The position numbers were made by a program, and so were the translations under genes. A stretch of 64,000 nucleotides of DNA from Lachnospiraceae bacterium (GTDB lineage: Bacteria; Bacillota; Clostridia; Lachnospirales; Lachnospiraceae): the NCBI GenBank assembly GCA_017617005.1, contig JAFZWW010000107.1:1-64000 (forward strand), given 5' to 3'. Shown in pieces: positions 26,601 to 35,724 of the stretch (positions are counted from its first letter, which is position 1; each line of letters starts with the position of its first letter). The notes under the pieces were generated by a model. That model made no database searches. It was not told the origin of the DNA and saw only the letters and a program-made list of their open reading frames with translations.

Positions 26601-28743
26601 CAGGGTTATATTTCCTCAGTACTTTACGGACCTCGGGCAATGCATCGATGAACACCTCGACAACCTTCGGATCAAACTGAACTCCCGCACCTTCCTGCAA
26701 TATCTCGAGTGCCTTTTCGATGGGGAAAGGCGGTTTATATATACGCTTTGAAGTGAGTGCATCAAAAACATCCGCAACGGCCATGATACGTGCGGACAAC
26801 GGGATCACCTCGCCGTGCAGACCCTCGGGATATCCCTTTCCGTCCCATCTTTCATGGTGATATGCGGCCATATTACGTGCTTCCTTGAGATAACTTCCGC
26901 CCTGTACTGTGCTGATGGCATGCTCCATTATCTCTTTTCCCGCGGTCGTATGAGTCTTCATGATCTCATATTCTTCATCAGTCAGTTTTCCGGGTTTGTT
27001 GAGCACTTTATCGGATATATTGATCTTGCCGACGTCATGAAGGGGAGCGCTTCGTACGACATCCGACATAAATTTAGGTGTCATCTTCTCGGGATAATAT
27101 CCCTTGGCCTTCAGTCCCTCGGAAATAATGCGCACATATTCCGCAGTCTTCTGGACGTGCTCACCTGTATCGGAGTCGCGGCTTTCAACCATGTTCGCCA
27201 TAGTTATGATCAGGCCGTCCTGCATCTTGGCAGTCGAATCGGAAAGCCTTCTTACATCCCTCAGTGTCTCAGCCTGATCCACCGTCATCGAGCAGAGAGT
27301 CTGATACAGCTTCTCGACCTCATCGCCCGTCCTGATGTTCAGCCTGCGGAGCTTCTTTACATTGGCATCAAGCTGTTCCTGCGAGTCATCGTCATTCACG
27401 AAACCGTCCAGGCACTGTGTAATGGTCCTTATCGGATAAACGGTACAGTATCTCGTGAATTTTATTCCGCTCGCAAGGAAAAGAATGATAAAACCGAGAA
27501 CGATAAAACCGATCTTGTAAGCATATTCGCCTATATTGAGGATAAGGTAATCAAGAGAAACGTCCGCACCGACGTAGCAGACCGCTCTTCCCTCGCTGTT
27601 GTATACGGGCACATATACGGATATGACTTTCTTCCAGATGGATTCCGACTCAATGGGACCGACCTCTTTTCCGTTCCTGAAATCCTCAAGATATGGTTCG
27701 AACTCTTCTTCCACGGAAACGACATCGCCGGGCATGTATCCCTCTTCGCCGTCAGCGGCATCGAGGTCAAAAACAAATACGCAATCGTTTCCGTCGATCG
27801 TATGTGCATAAAGATACTTTATGCCTCCGACCGAATCACGGATCCTGTACATGGTCTCTTCTATCTCTGCATATCCCGGTGCATCCTTGCCGAGCCTTAA
27901 ATATTCCCCGATCATATCGCCGTCTATGATCGACGCGGTAAATCTTGCGGCATTCCATGCACATTCGGTCCTTTCACTCTTTTCATTGTCATAAAAGAGC
28001 TTGTAGCCAACGATTCCGATTATGATGAGCATCCAGACGCATACGATGATGAGCGTAAAGTAGATCCTTGACTCGATGGAATGGCTGACGGTCTTTTTCC
28101 ACTTTTTGATCTCAGTCTTTTCCGCTTCGGAAAGGGGCCTCTGCCTCCAGTCGACGGCTTTGAGCGAATCGATGAATTTCTGCGGAATGACAACGATAAG
28201 CCCGAGCACAAAGAGCGCCGAGATACCCTTATCAAGGATATTCAGCAGAACGTTGGTGATCAGAAATGCGTTGAACATGGATACTTCCGAAACCTCGGAA
28301 ATACCGGATGCCATCTCGGCAAGGAGATTATGCTGGGGACCGCCGAACAAAAGCCACTGTACGAAAGAGCTTACAATACCCGCAAAAAGAGAAAGTGAAA
28401 GAATGAACAGGATCATCCTGCTCACTTTTTTCAGTGAATATTTACCTGTGTAATATGATGTGAATACGGCTATGAATGCATTGATGAATGCAAAATACAT
28501 GGAATAGGGATTGAACGCTATGCAGATAAGATTTGTAAGCATAGCGACAAAGATGCCCGGTATCGTGCCACAGAGAACCGTGACCGCGATCGTACCCGCC
28601 GTATCAAGAAAGAGCGGCAGGCCGAGTCCGTTCATCAGATAGGAAAGAAGAACATTAATGATAACTCCGGCAAATACCAGAGCCACACGTCTTATTCTCC
28701 CCACTTCATAAATTGACAGTTTTTTAGAGTGCTTGCCAAACAC
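26593..28743 (-). CDS. Membrane HD-GYP cyclic-di-GMP phosphodiesterase with extracytoplasmic sensor
   Basis: A 716-residue protein. Residues 10-200 hold about five or six helices resembling an ECF-transporter S-component-like fold. A further helix (~233-255) leads to an extracytoplasmic sensor of about 155 residues that looks PAS/Cache-like ([18 protein letters not shown], then [19 protein letters not shown]). After another helix (~415-437) and a HAMP-like linker comes a complete HD-GYP domain: [15 protein letters not shown] (~566), [14 protein letters not shown] (~626). All metal ligands seem present, so it should hydrolyse cyclic-di-GMP. The start is GTG with a G-rich binding site about 12 bases upstream; an extended -10 promoter sits inside the end of pseF. 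First gene of the four-gene signalling operon. Confidence 0.92.
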   Translation of the reverse strand: MFGKHSKKLSIYEVGRIRRVALVFAGVIINVLLSYLMNGLGLPLFLDTAGTIAVTVLCGTIPGIFVAMLTNLICIAFNPYSMYFAFINAFIAVFTSYYTGKYSLKKVSRMILFILSLSLFAGIVSSFVQWLLFGGPQHNLLAEMASGISEVSEVSMFNAFLITNVLLNILDKGISALFVLGLIVVIPQKFIDSLKAVDWRQRPLSEAEKTEIKKWKKTVSHSIESRIYFTLIIVCVWMLIIIGIVGYKLFYDNEKSERTECAWNAARFTASIIDGDMIGEYLRLGKDAPGYAEIEETMYRIRDSVGGIKYLYAHTIDGNDCVFVFDLDAADGEEGYMPGDVVSVEEEFEPYLEDFRNGKEVGPIESESIWKKVISVYVPVYNSEGRAVCYVGADVSLDYLILNIGEYAYKIGFIVLGFIILFLASGIKFTRYCTVYPIRTITQCLDGFVNDDDSQEQLDANVKKLRRLNIRTGDEVEKLYQTLCSMTVDQAETLRDVRRLSDSTAKMQDGLIITMANMVESRDSDTGEHVQKTAEYVRIISEGLKAKGYYPEKMTPKFMSDVVRSAPLHDVGKINISDKVLNKPGKLTDEEYEIMKTHTTAGKEIMEHAISTVQGGSYLKEARNMAAYHHERWDGKGYPEGLHGEVIPLSARIMAVADVFDALTSKRIYKPPFPIEKALEILQEGAGVQFDPKVVEVFIDALPEVRKVLRKYNPDA

Positions 28744-28772
28744 GTTAAATTCCGTCCCCTCAAACAGAAAAT

Positions 28773-29456
28773 TTACTGTGATATTATACCATATTTGATC
28801 TCCGCAATCTTCCAGTCTTCCAAAGTATCTATATCCTGGACCTCCATATCGTCAAGGATGAGCGGAACCGTCCTGTCGGGCACGAGCGTGTGCTTTTCCT
28901 TCATCACATCGCTCCTGAGCATGTAGAACTGGCCCGCATCGTGATAGAAAGGTTCCAGATCCTGGCTTCTTGCGAACTGATACTCTTTCCATTTGTACTC
29001 TATAAAGCCGTCATTTTCAATAAAGCACCGCTGTGGCGGAAAAGAAAACCTCACCACGGGTATGACAGCATTTGCATTATTCTTCTCGAAAAGCTCATAT
29101 GCTGTCTTAAGCTTTTCCGCGGTCACGAAAGGTGCCGTGGGATATATGCAGCACATCACATCGGGGTGCTTTCCGAGCTTTTCGTAGTTTTCCAGCACTT
29201 CGCACATGACATCGACCGTTGTGCTGTGATCGTCGGCGTTTTCCATGCTTCTTTTGAAGGGAAGCGATGCTCCGTATTTAACGGCTATTTCGGCAATCTC
29301 GTCATCTTCGGTGGAGATCATGACTTCATCAAACACTCCGCTCTTTAATGCTGCCTCTATGGAATAAGCAAGGATCGGCTTTCCGCAGAATTCCTTGATG
29401 TTCTTTCTCGGTATTCTCTTGCTTCCGCCGCGTGCGGTTATGACTGCAACTTTCAT
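28773..29456 (-). CDS. pseF: Pseudaminic acid cytidylyltransferase
   Basis: A nucleotidyltransferase that activates a nonulosonic acid with CTP, giving CMP-sugar for glycosyltransferases. The N-terminal nucleotide-binding motif is TARGGSKRIPRKN. The motifs YHDAGQFYM and LDDMEVQDIDTLEDW resemble PseF more than NeuA. I set the start at 29456 because it overlaps the upstream stop as ATGA with GGAAAG in front; a reading frame from 29474 adds only six residues. Length is 227, normal. It is coupled to the formyltransferase and pseI genes. The extended -10 promoter of the next operon lies within its last codons. Confidence 0.88.
   Translation of the reverse strand: MKVAVITARGGSKRIPRKNIKEFCGKPILAYSIEAALKSGVFDEVMISTEDDEIAEIAVKYGASLPFKRSMENADDHSTTVDVMCEVLENYEKLGKHPDVMCCIYPTAPFVTAEKLKTAYELFEKNNANAVIPVVRFSFPPQRCFIENDGFIEYKWKEYQFARSQDLEPFYHDAGQFYMLRSDVMKEKHTLVPDRTVPLILDDMEVQDIDTLEDWKIAEIKYGIISQ
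28783..28791 (-). promoter_or_regulatory. Extended -10 promoter of the cyclic-di-GMP signalling operon
   Basis: Minus strand TGGTATAAT, a consensus -10 with TGN extension, inside the end of pseF. No good -35 box is seen, as is common for extended -10 promoters. Predicted start near 28776, about 33 bases before the GTG start. Confidence 0.6.
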
Positions 29457-30052
29457 TTCTTTTCTTTCCTGCATTCTGCAATGAATTTCTTAAAATCACC
29501 GACGGTCATGGAGTAGTCTATCTTCCTGCCGCCGAGCAGTGCTTCGAGATCCGCGGTCCTGTGATATGACCCTGTTCCTTCCTGCTCCTTCAGCGGGATC
29601 TTACCCGCCTTGATATCATCCCAGTTCTCACACAAAAGAGAAACTATCTCTTCGTTAAGCTTTTCGTAGGTAGTGCAGAGGGTTTCTTTTTCCTCATCAA
29701 AGAAAAGTTCTTTCTGCAGAAGTATCTTACCCTTATCAAGACCCTTTTCAAGTCTGTGGATCGTAACCCCTTTGGGAGTATCTTCGATAAAGCTCCAGAT
29801 ATTGGGAGACGAGCCCTTGTTCCAGGGAAGATACGACGTATGAAGGTTTATGATCCTGTTTCCGAGAAGGTCAATGACATCTTCCTTGATTATCGACCTG
29901 TAGTTATAAACTATCACAAATTCAGGTTCAAGTTCTTCGATCAGATTTACGGTGACCCTGTCGTGATAAAGGATCACATCCTCTCCCATCTCCGTAAGTC
30001 TTTTTTTCAGGGCGTTTACATTGTCATTATTGCTGAGTAAAAGTATCTTCAT
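29453..30052 (-). CDS. Formyltransferase-family protein, probably sugar N-formyltransferase
   Basis: A 199-residue member of the formyl-tetrahydrofolate-dependent transferase fold (as in Fmt and ArnA). The Asn-His catalytic pair is in NLHTSYLPWNKGS and the Asp in GLDKGKI. It is shorter than Fmt (no C-terminal tRNA-binding domain) and a genuine fmt is present at 52.6 kb, so initiator tRNA is not the substrate. Lying between pseI and pseF, with four-base overlaps on both sides, it most likely formylates an amino group of a pseudaminic-acid intermediate or a related nonulosonic sugar. Which position is formylated cannot be told from sequence. Confidence 0.82.
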   Translation of the reverse strand: MKILLLSNNDNVNALKKRLTEMGEDVILYHDRVTVNLIEELEPEFVIVYNYRSIIKEDVIDLLGNRIINLHTSYLPWNKGSSPNIWSFIEDTPKGVTIHRLEKGLDKGKILLQKELFFDEEKETLCTTYEKLNEEIVSLLCENWDDIKAGKIPLKEQEGTGSYHRTADLEALLGGRKIDYSMTVGDFKKFIAECRKEKK

Positions 30053-31083
30053 TTTCTGACATCTTCTTCGGTAAGAGGTTCACCGCGTTTAATATCCCTT
30101 ACGCTTTCGGTTCCGATGAGCGTTCCGAAATGCTTGGGAGCGATTCCGTAACCCGGACGGATGACGCGGATGTTATCTTCCGAAAATTTATCTCCTGCTT
30201 TAATATCCTTTATCGCAAAAATGCTGCGTCTGAAAACGGTCGAGGACTTCTCACCCTCGGTGAGCTCGTAGTCGGGACCCTGAACAGCCTTTTTGGCATT
30301 TCTGATATCGGTGACCATCTTTCCGAATTCTTCGATCGTCATGCTGAAATTGGAATCCGCACTGTTGATTCCGTCAAGCTTAACATGCTTTTCAATGACG
30401 CATGCACCGAGTGCAACACCCGCAACAGCCGCACAGCTTCCGGGACTGTGATCGGACAGTCCGACATAGGTTCCGTATCTTTCCTTCATATCGGGAATGT
30501 TGGCAAGATGCATGTCGGCCCAATTTGCGGGATATTCGCTGCAGCACTTGAGGAGAACAATTTTATCATTGTTCATTCTCTTGCATGCATCGAGTGCATC
30601 CTGTATCTCCTCGGGCGATCCCATACCGCATGAGATGATCATGGGCTTTCCCTTGGATGCGGCATATTCGATAAGGGGGATATCGACCATCTCAAAGCTT
30701 GCGATCTTATACGCTTCGGCTCCGAGATCGTCAAGGAAATCCACAGCCTCTCTGTCAAAGGGAGTGGAAAGGAAATCAAGTCCCCACCTTTCGCATTCCT
30801 CCTTGATCCTCTTCTGCCACTCGTAGGGAGTGTAAGCGGTCTTATACAGATCATGGAGCTTATATCCGTCCCAGAGTCCGCCTTTGATCATAAAATACTC
30901 GTTATCGCAATCGATGGTAAGCGAATCGGCGGTATAGGTCTGTATCTTAAGACAGTCCGCACCGGTACCTGCGACCTGGCGTACGATCTCAAGCGCATTG
31001 CCGAGATTTCCGCCGTGATTTGCGCTCATCTCTGCGATGACGTAAACTTCATTATTTTTGATCTTGTCAAATAATCGGAACAT
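30049..31083 (-). CDS. pseI: Pseudaminic acid synthase
   Basis: A 344-residue NeuB-family enzyme that condenses phosphoenolpyruvate with a six-carbon diacylamino sugar to make a nine-carbon nonulosonic acid. The TIM-barrel N-terminal domain shows AEMSANHGGNLGNALEI, then KIQTYTADSLTIDCD and IIKGGLWD-like MIKGGLWDGYKLHDLY, features I associate with PseI rather than sialic acid synthase. The C-terminal ~60 residues form the antifreeze-like SAF domain (RSIFAIKDIKAGDKF). Full length. GAGGT precedes the ATG. The earlier enzymes of the pathway (PseB, PseC, PseG, PseH) are not in this window. Confidence 0.9.
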   Translation of the reverse strand: MFRLFDKIKNNEVYVIAEMSANHGGNLGNALEIVRQVAGTGADCLKIQTYTADSLTIDCDNEYFMIKGGLWDGYKLHDLYKTAYTPYEWQKRIKEECERWGLDFLSTPFDREAVDFLDDLGAEAYKIASFEMVDIPLIEYAASKGKPMIISCGMGSPEEIQDALDACKRMNNDKIVLLKCCSEYPANWADMHLANIPDMKERYGTYVGLSDHSPGSCAAVAGVALGACVIEKHVKLDGINSADSNFSMTIEEFGKMVTDIRNAKKAVQGPDYELTEGEKSSTVFRRSIFAIKDIKAGDKFSEDNIRVIRPGYGIAPKHFGTLIGTESVRDIKRGEPLTEEDVRK

Positions 31084-31101
31084 ATGACCTCTTTCGTATG
31101 A

Positions 31102-31752
31102 TCACATTCTGTCGTACATCTCTAAGCCTTTGACGATGCCTCTTTGTATCCTTCCGGGTATATCCCTGAAATGTCCGCCCTCATTCCATTCAAGACAGGT
31201 ATCGATACCCTGTCCGAGGAGAAGCTCATGCATTTGGCGGATGTTTCTTCCGACGCAGGACATAGCATTGTTTTTGGTATTTTCTTCCCTGTTGCCGAGA
31301 CTTAAGTATATAAATCCAGCATTAGGTTTTTTATCCGAAACGTATTCCGGCCATCCCGGAAACCAGACGGAAGGCGATACCGCGACCGCACCCGCAAAAC
31401 ATGAACTGTTATAGACCGAGTACAGCGCAAACAGACCGGCAAGCGAATATCCGGCGATCAGAAATACCTTGTGACCGTATTTTTCCTCAATGAAAGGAAT
31501 GATCTCTTTTTCGAGTGATCCAAGCAGCTCATCGGCGCCGTTTCCGAAAGGCTCTTCTCCGAACGCAGGCGGAGCGTTCCACGGGGACAGATCTGCATTC
31601 CAGTCATCAACTTTAAGACCGATGATGAAATGACCGCCTAAGTCTTCAGTGATGATCCGCTCTTCTTTTTCGGGATCGTCACCGACACAGATGATACAGA
31701 TCTTATCCGTGGTATCTCCGTATTCTTTTATCTCATCAGGTGAAATAATCAA
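31102..31752 (-). CDS. Esterase-like alpha/beta hydrolase
   Basis: A 216-residue protein with the alpha/beta hydrolase nucleophile elbow GYSLAG and a C-terminal His in GGHFRDIPGR, typical of the putative esterase (esterase D-like) group. No signal peptide, so cytosolic. The substrate is unknown; other enzymes nearby act on polysaccharides and cell wall. The gene starts inside the end of the clostripain-like gene (17-base overlap). The start looks like TTG at 31752 but the AGAGGA box is only three or so bases away, so initiation may depend on coupling to the upstream gene. Confidence 0.8.
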   Translation of the reverse strand: MIISPDEIKEYGDTTDKICIICVGDDPEKEERIITEDLGGHFIIGLKVDDWNADLSPWNAPPAFGEEPFGNGADELLGSLEKEIIPFIEEKYGHKVFLIAGYSLAGLFALYSVYNSSCFAGAVAVSPSVWFPGWPEYVSDKKPNAGFIYLSLGNREENTKNNAMSCVGRNIRQMHELLLGQGIDTCLEWNEGGHFRDIPGRIQRGIVKGLEMYDRM

Positions 31753-34171
31753 ATTCCTCTACAAATAACAGTTCACCATACAGATAGTAGAATGCATCTG
31801 ATGTGTAAACATTTCCGTATACATCGTTTACCTGATAAACGATAACCGTATTATCCGATGAAAGATCGACCTCGCCATATGAAAGCTCAAGTTCGGAAGC
31901 AAGGAACGGATCATAAGCTTCGACATACCTTTCATCATCAAGGCAGTACCAGATAATCTGGATCTCATCGTCATCGTTCAGATCGTAATAATACTGGCCT
32001 TCCTCATCCATGATCGTGTAACCGGTTACTATGCCGTAAGGATTATCCTGATTGTAGAAGACCATAAGGTAACATTCCGTTCCGTTGATCTTAACGGGGA
32101 TTTTACCGTACTGATTCCATTCTCCGGTCGTTTCATCCTTGTAATAATCATAGGCGATATAGCATGCAACCCTGTCGGTAAGATATGTCCAGTATGTGGG
32201 ATTGTCGGCGACGAGGTCACCGTCATCATCGAAGTTTCTGAACTGATCCTCTCCGAGGAAATAGAGCTTGCCGTTTTCATCCTCAAGATACATAAGGGAC
32301 ATTATCTCAAGCCAGTCAATATTGCTTGTCTCGAAATAATAATGCTCCTCTCCGTCCTGGTATGTTGCGGTGAATGCTTCAAGAGGCAGTTCTTCGGCAC
32401 CGAACGAGTATGCCCCTGAATAAGTATCAAGGATATCCTTGCGGAACCAGTCTCCCGCGTAGCTCTTCGCATCGGTGGATCCGAACTCGAAAGCAAGGGA
32501 AAGAGTGACATACTCATCATAGAAATCCACGATGGTATCGTCATATTCAAGTGCCTGGAAGGTCATACGGCCGTCGTTGTACAGATAACTGTAATCGTAA
32601 GGATAATATGCCGTGATTCCGTGGCCGAATGCAAAATCGCTCTGGGTATAGTCGACCGCATTAACTATGGAATTGATGAGCTGGGTTGATGCGGTGTTCT
32701 CATACTTATTGGCAAGTGTTACGAGATCTACCGAATCGGTTCCCATATAAACTCCGCAATTATCTCTTGCGGTGGTTATGTCAGCGTACTGCTTTCTTTC
32801 AAGATCGTTTTTGAGGATCTCAAGATAACCGATGTAAGCCTCGTAAACGGGCTCGATATGGCTAAGTGAGATAACGGACATGGAAGCGACCATTCCCCTT
32901 GACTGACAGAAATCCATGTAATCGGATACTACCATCTCCCTGTACTTTCCTTCGGATACAGGTGAAGTTGCGAGAAGGTTGAGCCAGTTGGTGTATGAAA
33001 GACCGGTACCGTTTACATAGCTCTCCGCTCCGATCATGTAATCAGAGCAGTTTCTGAGTGCCATTCCGACTTCAAGAGAACACATGTTACAAGCATCAAA
33101 TATGATGCTGTCAAAATGAACTCCGGTCTTATCAAGTGCATGTCCGATCTGATAATCGGTAAGCGTATCATTGGGATAGAGTTCGTCATATCCGTAACCG
33201 ATCGGGATTCCGCCGCCGTGATTCCAGAGTATGAGGATGTAATCATCTGCGGGATATTCTTCAGCGGAGAATTCGACAAAGTCGGTAAGGGTAGCGGGAG
33301 TGACCATGGAGATGGCACCGAGGTCTTCGAGTTCATGGAATTTGCCGTCCTCATAAATGAATCTCTGAACGGTACCGTCCTTGCAGAAGGTGTTATCCCA
33401 GCTTGTGCATCCGCCGGTCTGGATGACAAGGTTGGTGTCCTCGGTGAGCTTAGCCTTGCTTATCTCGACAAGATCGGCTGTTGCAAGTCCGTTCTCACTC
33501 TCGAGATTGGAACCGATCATATAGAGCATGATGGTCTGCTTTGCCTGGGTATCTTCGGGCTCGGGATCGGGTTCCGGTTCGGGATCGGGATCCGGAGTGT
33601 CGACAACGGGTTCTGCGGGCTGTCTGCCGGAAAGATATTTATATAATCCGAATCCGCCTCCTCCGAGGAGTGCAAGTATAAGAACAACTATAACAGCGAT
33701 GAGACCGCCCTTCTTCTTTTTCTTGACAGGAGCCTCGGGCTGCTGAACGGGCATGGGAGCAGGAGTCGTATCATACTGAGGCTGGAAAAAGGGAGTCGCG
33801 GGAGCAACGGGCTGCTCGGGCTGGGCAGGCTGAACGGGCGCCTGAGCCTGAGGGGCAGGCTGGGGCTCGACGGGTGCCTGGGGCTGTACGGGCACTGAGT
33901 TCTGAACAGGTGCGGCAGGAGCTACAGGCTCGACAGGGGCCTGAGCCTGAGGGGCAGGCTGGGGCTCGACGGGTGCCTGAGGCTGTACGGGCACTGCATT
34001 CTGAACAGGTGCGGCAGGCTGTACGGGAGGCACGGGCTCTACGGGTGCCTGGGCCTGGGGTTCAACGGGTGCGGCAGGCTGTGCAGGGACTGCAGGCTGC
34101 ATGGGCGTTCCGCAGTTGATACAGAATTTGGTTCCTTCGGGCATCTGGGACCCGCATTTCATACAGAACAT
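31736..34171 (-). CDS. Clostripain-family (C11) peptidase with N-terminal zinc ribbon and Pro-rich linker
   Basis: An 811-residue protein. Residues 1-25 form a zinc ribbon (CMKCG, CINCG). Residues ~27-150 are a Pro/Gln/Ala/Val linker with a 33-residue tandem repeat. A membrane helix follows (LIAVIVVLILALLGGGGFGL, ~155-175), then an acidic Pro/Asp stretch, and a C11 peptidase domain: TIMLYMIGSNLES, catalytic His in LWNHGGG (H318) and catalytic Cys in DACNMC (C361). The remaining ~350 residues are Tyr/Asp-rich. The ribbon would lie in the cytosol and the peptidase outside. C11 enzymes cleave after Arg or Lys. GGAGG precedes the ATG. It follows the phosphohexomutase by 25 bases. Confidence 0.93.
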   Translation of the reverse strand: MFCMKCGSQMPEGTKFCINCGTPMQPAVPAQPAAPVEPQAQAPVEPVPPVQPAAPVQNAVPVQPQAPVEPQPAPQAQAPVEPVAPAAPVQNSVPVQPQAPVEPQPAPQAQAPVQPAQPEQPVAPATPFFQPQYDTTPAPMPVQQPEAPVKKKKKGGLIAVIVVLILALLGGGGFGLYKYLSGRQPAEPVVDTPDPDPEPEPDPEPEDTQAKQTIMLYMIGSNLESENGLATADLVEISKAKLTEDTNLVIQTGGCTSWDNTFCKDGTVQRFIYEDGKFHELEDLGAISMVTPATLTDFVEFSAEEYPADDYILILWNHGGGIPIGYGYDELYPNDTLTDYQIGHALDKTGVHFDSIIFDACNMCSLEVGMALRNCSDYMIGAESYVNGTGLSYTNWLNLLATSPVSEGKYREMVVSDYMDFCQSRGMVASMSVISLSHIEPVYEAYIGYLEILKNDLERKQYADITTARDNCGVYMGTDSVDLVTLANKYENTASTQLINSIVNAVDYTQSDFAFGHGITAYYPYDYSYLYNDGRMTFQALEYDDTIVDFYDEYVTLSLAFEFGSTDAKSYAGDWFRKDILDTYSGAYSFGAEELPLEAFTATYQDGEEHYYFETSNIDWLEIMSLMYLEDENGKLYFLGEDQFRNFDDDGDLVADNPTYWTYLTDRVACYIAYDYYKDETTGEWNQYGKIPVKINGTECYLMVFYNQDNPYGIVTGYTIMDEEGQYYYDLNDDDEIQIIWYCLDDERYVEAYDPFLASELELSYGEVDLSSDNTVIVYQVNDVYGNVYTSDAFYYLYGELLFVEEFDYFT
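33841..34018 (-). repeat. Tandem 99-bp coding repeat (33-residue Pro/Gln/Ala repeat)
   Basis: Bases 33841-33919 and 33940-34018 match at 76 of 79 positions with a period of 99 bases, so the frame is kept. They encode two 33-residue copies in the linker of the C11 peptidase. Such repeats readily change in number. Confidence 0.85.
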
Positions 34172-34196
34172 TTGGTTTCCTCCGTAAGGTTGGTTA

Positions 34197-35702
34197 TCAG
34201 TTGCAAAAATCCTTTATCGGTGCAAGGTCAAGAGTTTTCTCATCGGCGATGATGCCGTAAAGTGCCTTCGCAATGATAAGTGCTCCGCCTTTTGTATCGC
34301 TTTCGATATTGAGTGGCATGATGGGCTCGTGAAGTGATTTTCTGAGAAGAAGCCATCCGTTTCCGTGAGTTTCGTCACAGTTGACCCTGACGCCCTCATA
34401 GTTTTCTTTTTCAAGACTCCATCCTTCGACCGAGGAAGCCGCATCTTCGAGAACTTTAAGGATGCGGTCTCCGTTTGCCTGAAGATCGGGTACGTCTCCA
34501 ACATGGAATCTGAGTTCGACGCTTTCCGCAGGCTCTTCGAGTCCGTTAATGAGAGATGCTATATTATTACCCTTACCCATTTCGATAAGGAGCTTGACCA
34601 TCAGGTATGCGCCGTCGTCGAGGAAGTAATTCTCCTTGAAAGCACCGTGTCCGCTGGTCTCGATCGCAAGCTGTGAATCAACACCGGATTCATTGAGCCT
34701 TATGGCTTCGTCGATAACGTTACGGTATCCTCTCTTGAATCTCTTGTGGACGCCGCCCTTGGCCTTGATAAATCTTGCAAGTCCGTCGCTGGTAACGGAG
34801 TCGGTAACGATCGTGGTTCCCGGATTTGAATTAAGTGCAATTGATGCAAGTGCAGCGATAAGATCGTTTCTTGTGAGTGTCTTTCCGTCGGGAAGAACCG
34901 CACCTGCCCTGTCTACATCGGTATCGAATATGATTCCGAGATCCGCTTTTGAATTGACGGTCGCAACCTTTATAGCCTCTGCTGCATCCTTGTTCTCGGG
35001 ATTTGGAATGTGGTTGGGGAAATGTCCGTCGGGCTCAAGGAACTGGCTTCCGGCGGTATCGGCACCGAGCTTTTCGAGAACATCCCTTACAAAGAATCCG
35101 CCCGCACCGTTTCCGGCATCGACCACTATGTGAAGTCCTTCGAGAGGCTTTTCACCCTTTGCACAGCCGTCAATGATCTTACCTCTGAGATAACCTGTGT
35201 AGGTATCCATGAATGAAGCCTTTTCGGGAGCGGGATAATCTTTGCTCTCTCTTCCGTCCGCAGCAATGCCGTCCGCTATCGCTGCGATCTCCTTTATCTC
35301 ATTTTTCTCAAGTCCGCCCCTTGCGATAAAGAACTTCATTCCGTTCCTGTACCAGGGAAGGTGGCTTGCGGTGATCATAATGCTTCCGTCATAGGGTTTG
35401 TCACCGAGCACGGTCGACATGAACATCGCGGGAGTTGATGCAAGTCCGAGGTCGAATGCTTTTCCGTTCTCCGAGATTATTCCCTTTGCAGATGCTGCAA
35501 GAAGTGATTCGCCTGTAAGTCTTGAATCACGTCCTATTGCGATCCTTATATCTGTTTTGCCTGACTTTTCAGAGATCCATTTTACGAATGCCGCAGCAAG
35601 ATCGCATGCAGCCTTATCGGTAAGATTGACCTTCTCTCCCGTTTCATTTTCAAGAGCGATACCTCTTATATCGCTTCCGTTCTGCAGTTCCGAATAACTC
35701 AT
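34197..35702 (-). CDS. Phosphomannomutase/phosphoglucomutase
   Basis: A 501-residue alpha-D-phosphohexomutase that interconverts sugar 1- and 6-phosphates. The phosphoserine loop is TASHLPWYRNGMKF, the metal loop DTDVDRAG, the sugar-binding loop ETSGHGAF, and the phosphate-binding loop RKSLHEPIMPLN. All four domains are present. In the cell it feeds nucleotide-sugar synthesis and glycogen metabolism; whether mannose or glucose is preferred cannot be told. It lies downstream of the CE2-like esterase and ahead of the C11 peptidase, in a co-directional run with spacings of about 25 bases. Confidence 0.93.
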   Translation of the reverse strand: MSYSELQNGSDIRGIALENETGEKVNLTDKAACDLAAAFVKWISEKSGKTDIRIAIGRDSRLTGESLLAASAKGIISENGKAFDLGLASTPAMFMSTVLGDKPYDGSIMITASHLPWYRNGMKFFIARGGLEKNEIKEIAAIADGIAADGRESKDYPAPEKASFMDTYTGYLRGKIIDGCAKGEKPLEGLHIVVDAGNGAGGFFVRDVLEKLGADTAGSQFLEPDGHFPNHIPNPENKDAAEAIKVATVNSKADLGIIFDTDVDRAGAVLPDGKTLTRNDLIAALASIALNSNPGTTIVTDSVTSDGLARFIKAKGGVHKRFKRGYRNVIDEAIRLNESGVDSQLAIETSGHGAFKENYFLDDGAYLMVKLLIEMGKGNNIASLINGLEEPAESVELRFHVGDVPDLQANGDRILKVLEDAASSVEGWSLEKENYEGVRVNCDETHGNGWLLLRKSLHEPIMPLNIESDTKGGALIIAKALYGIIADEKTLDLAPIKDFCN

Positions 35703-35724
35703 TTTTCTCTCCTCAACATTACAT

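Noticed and set aside
33841..34018. Direct repeats that might suggest a CRISPR array
   Set aside because: Only two in-frame 99-bp copies with no unique spacers; they encode a Pro/Gln-rich linker.
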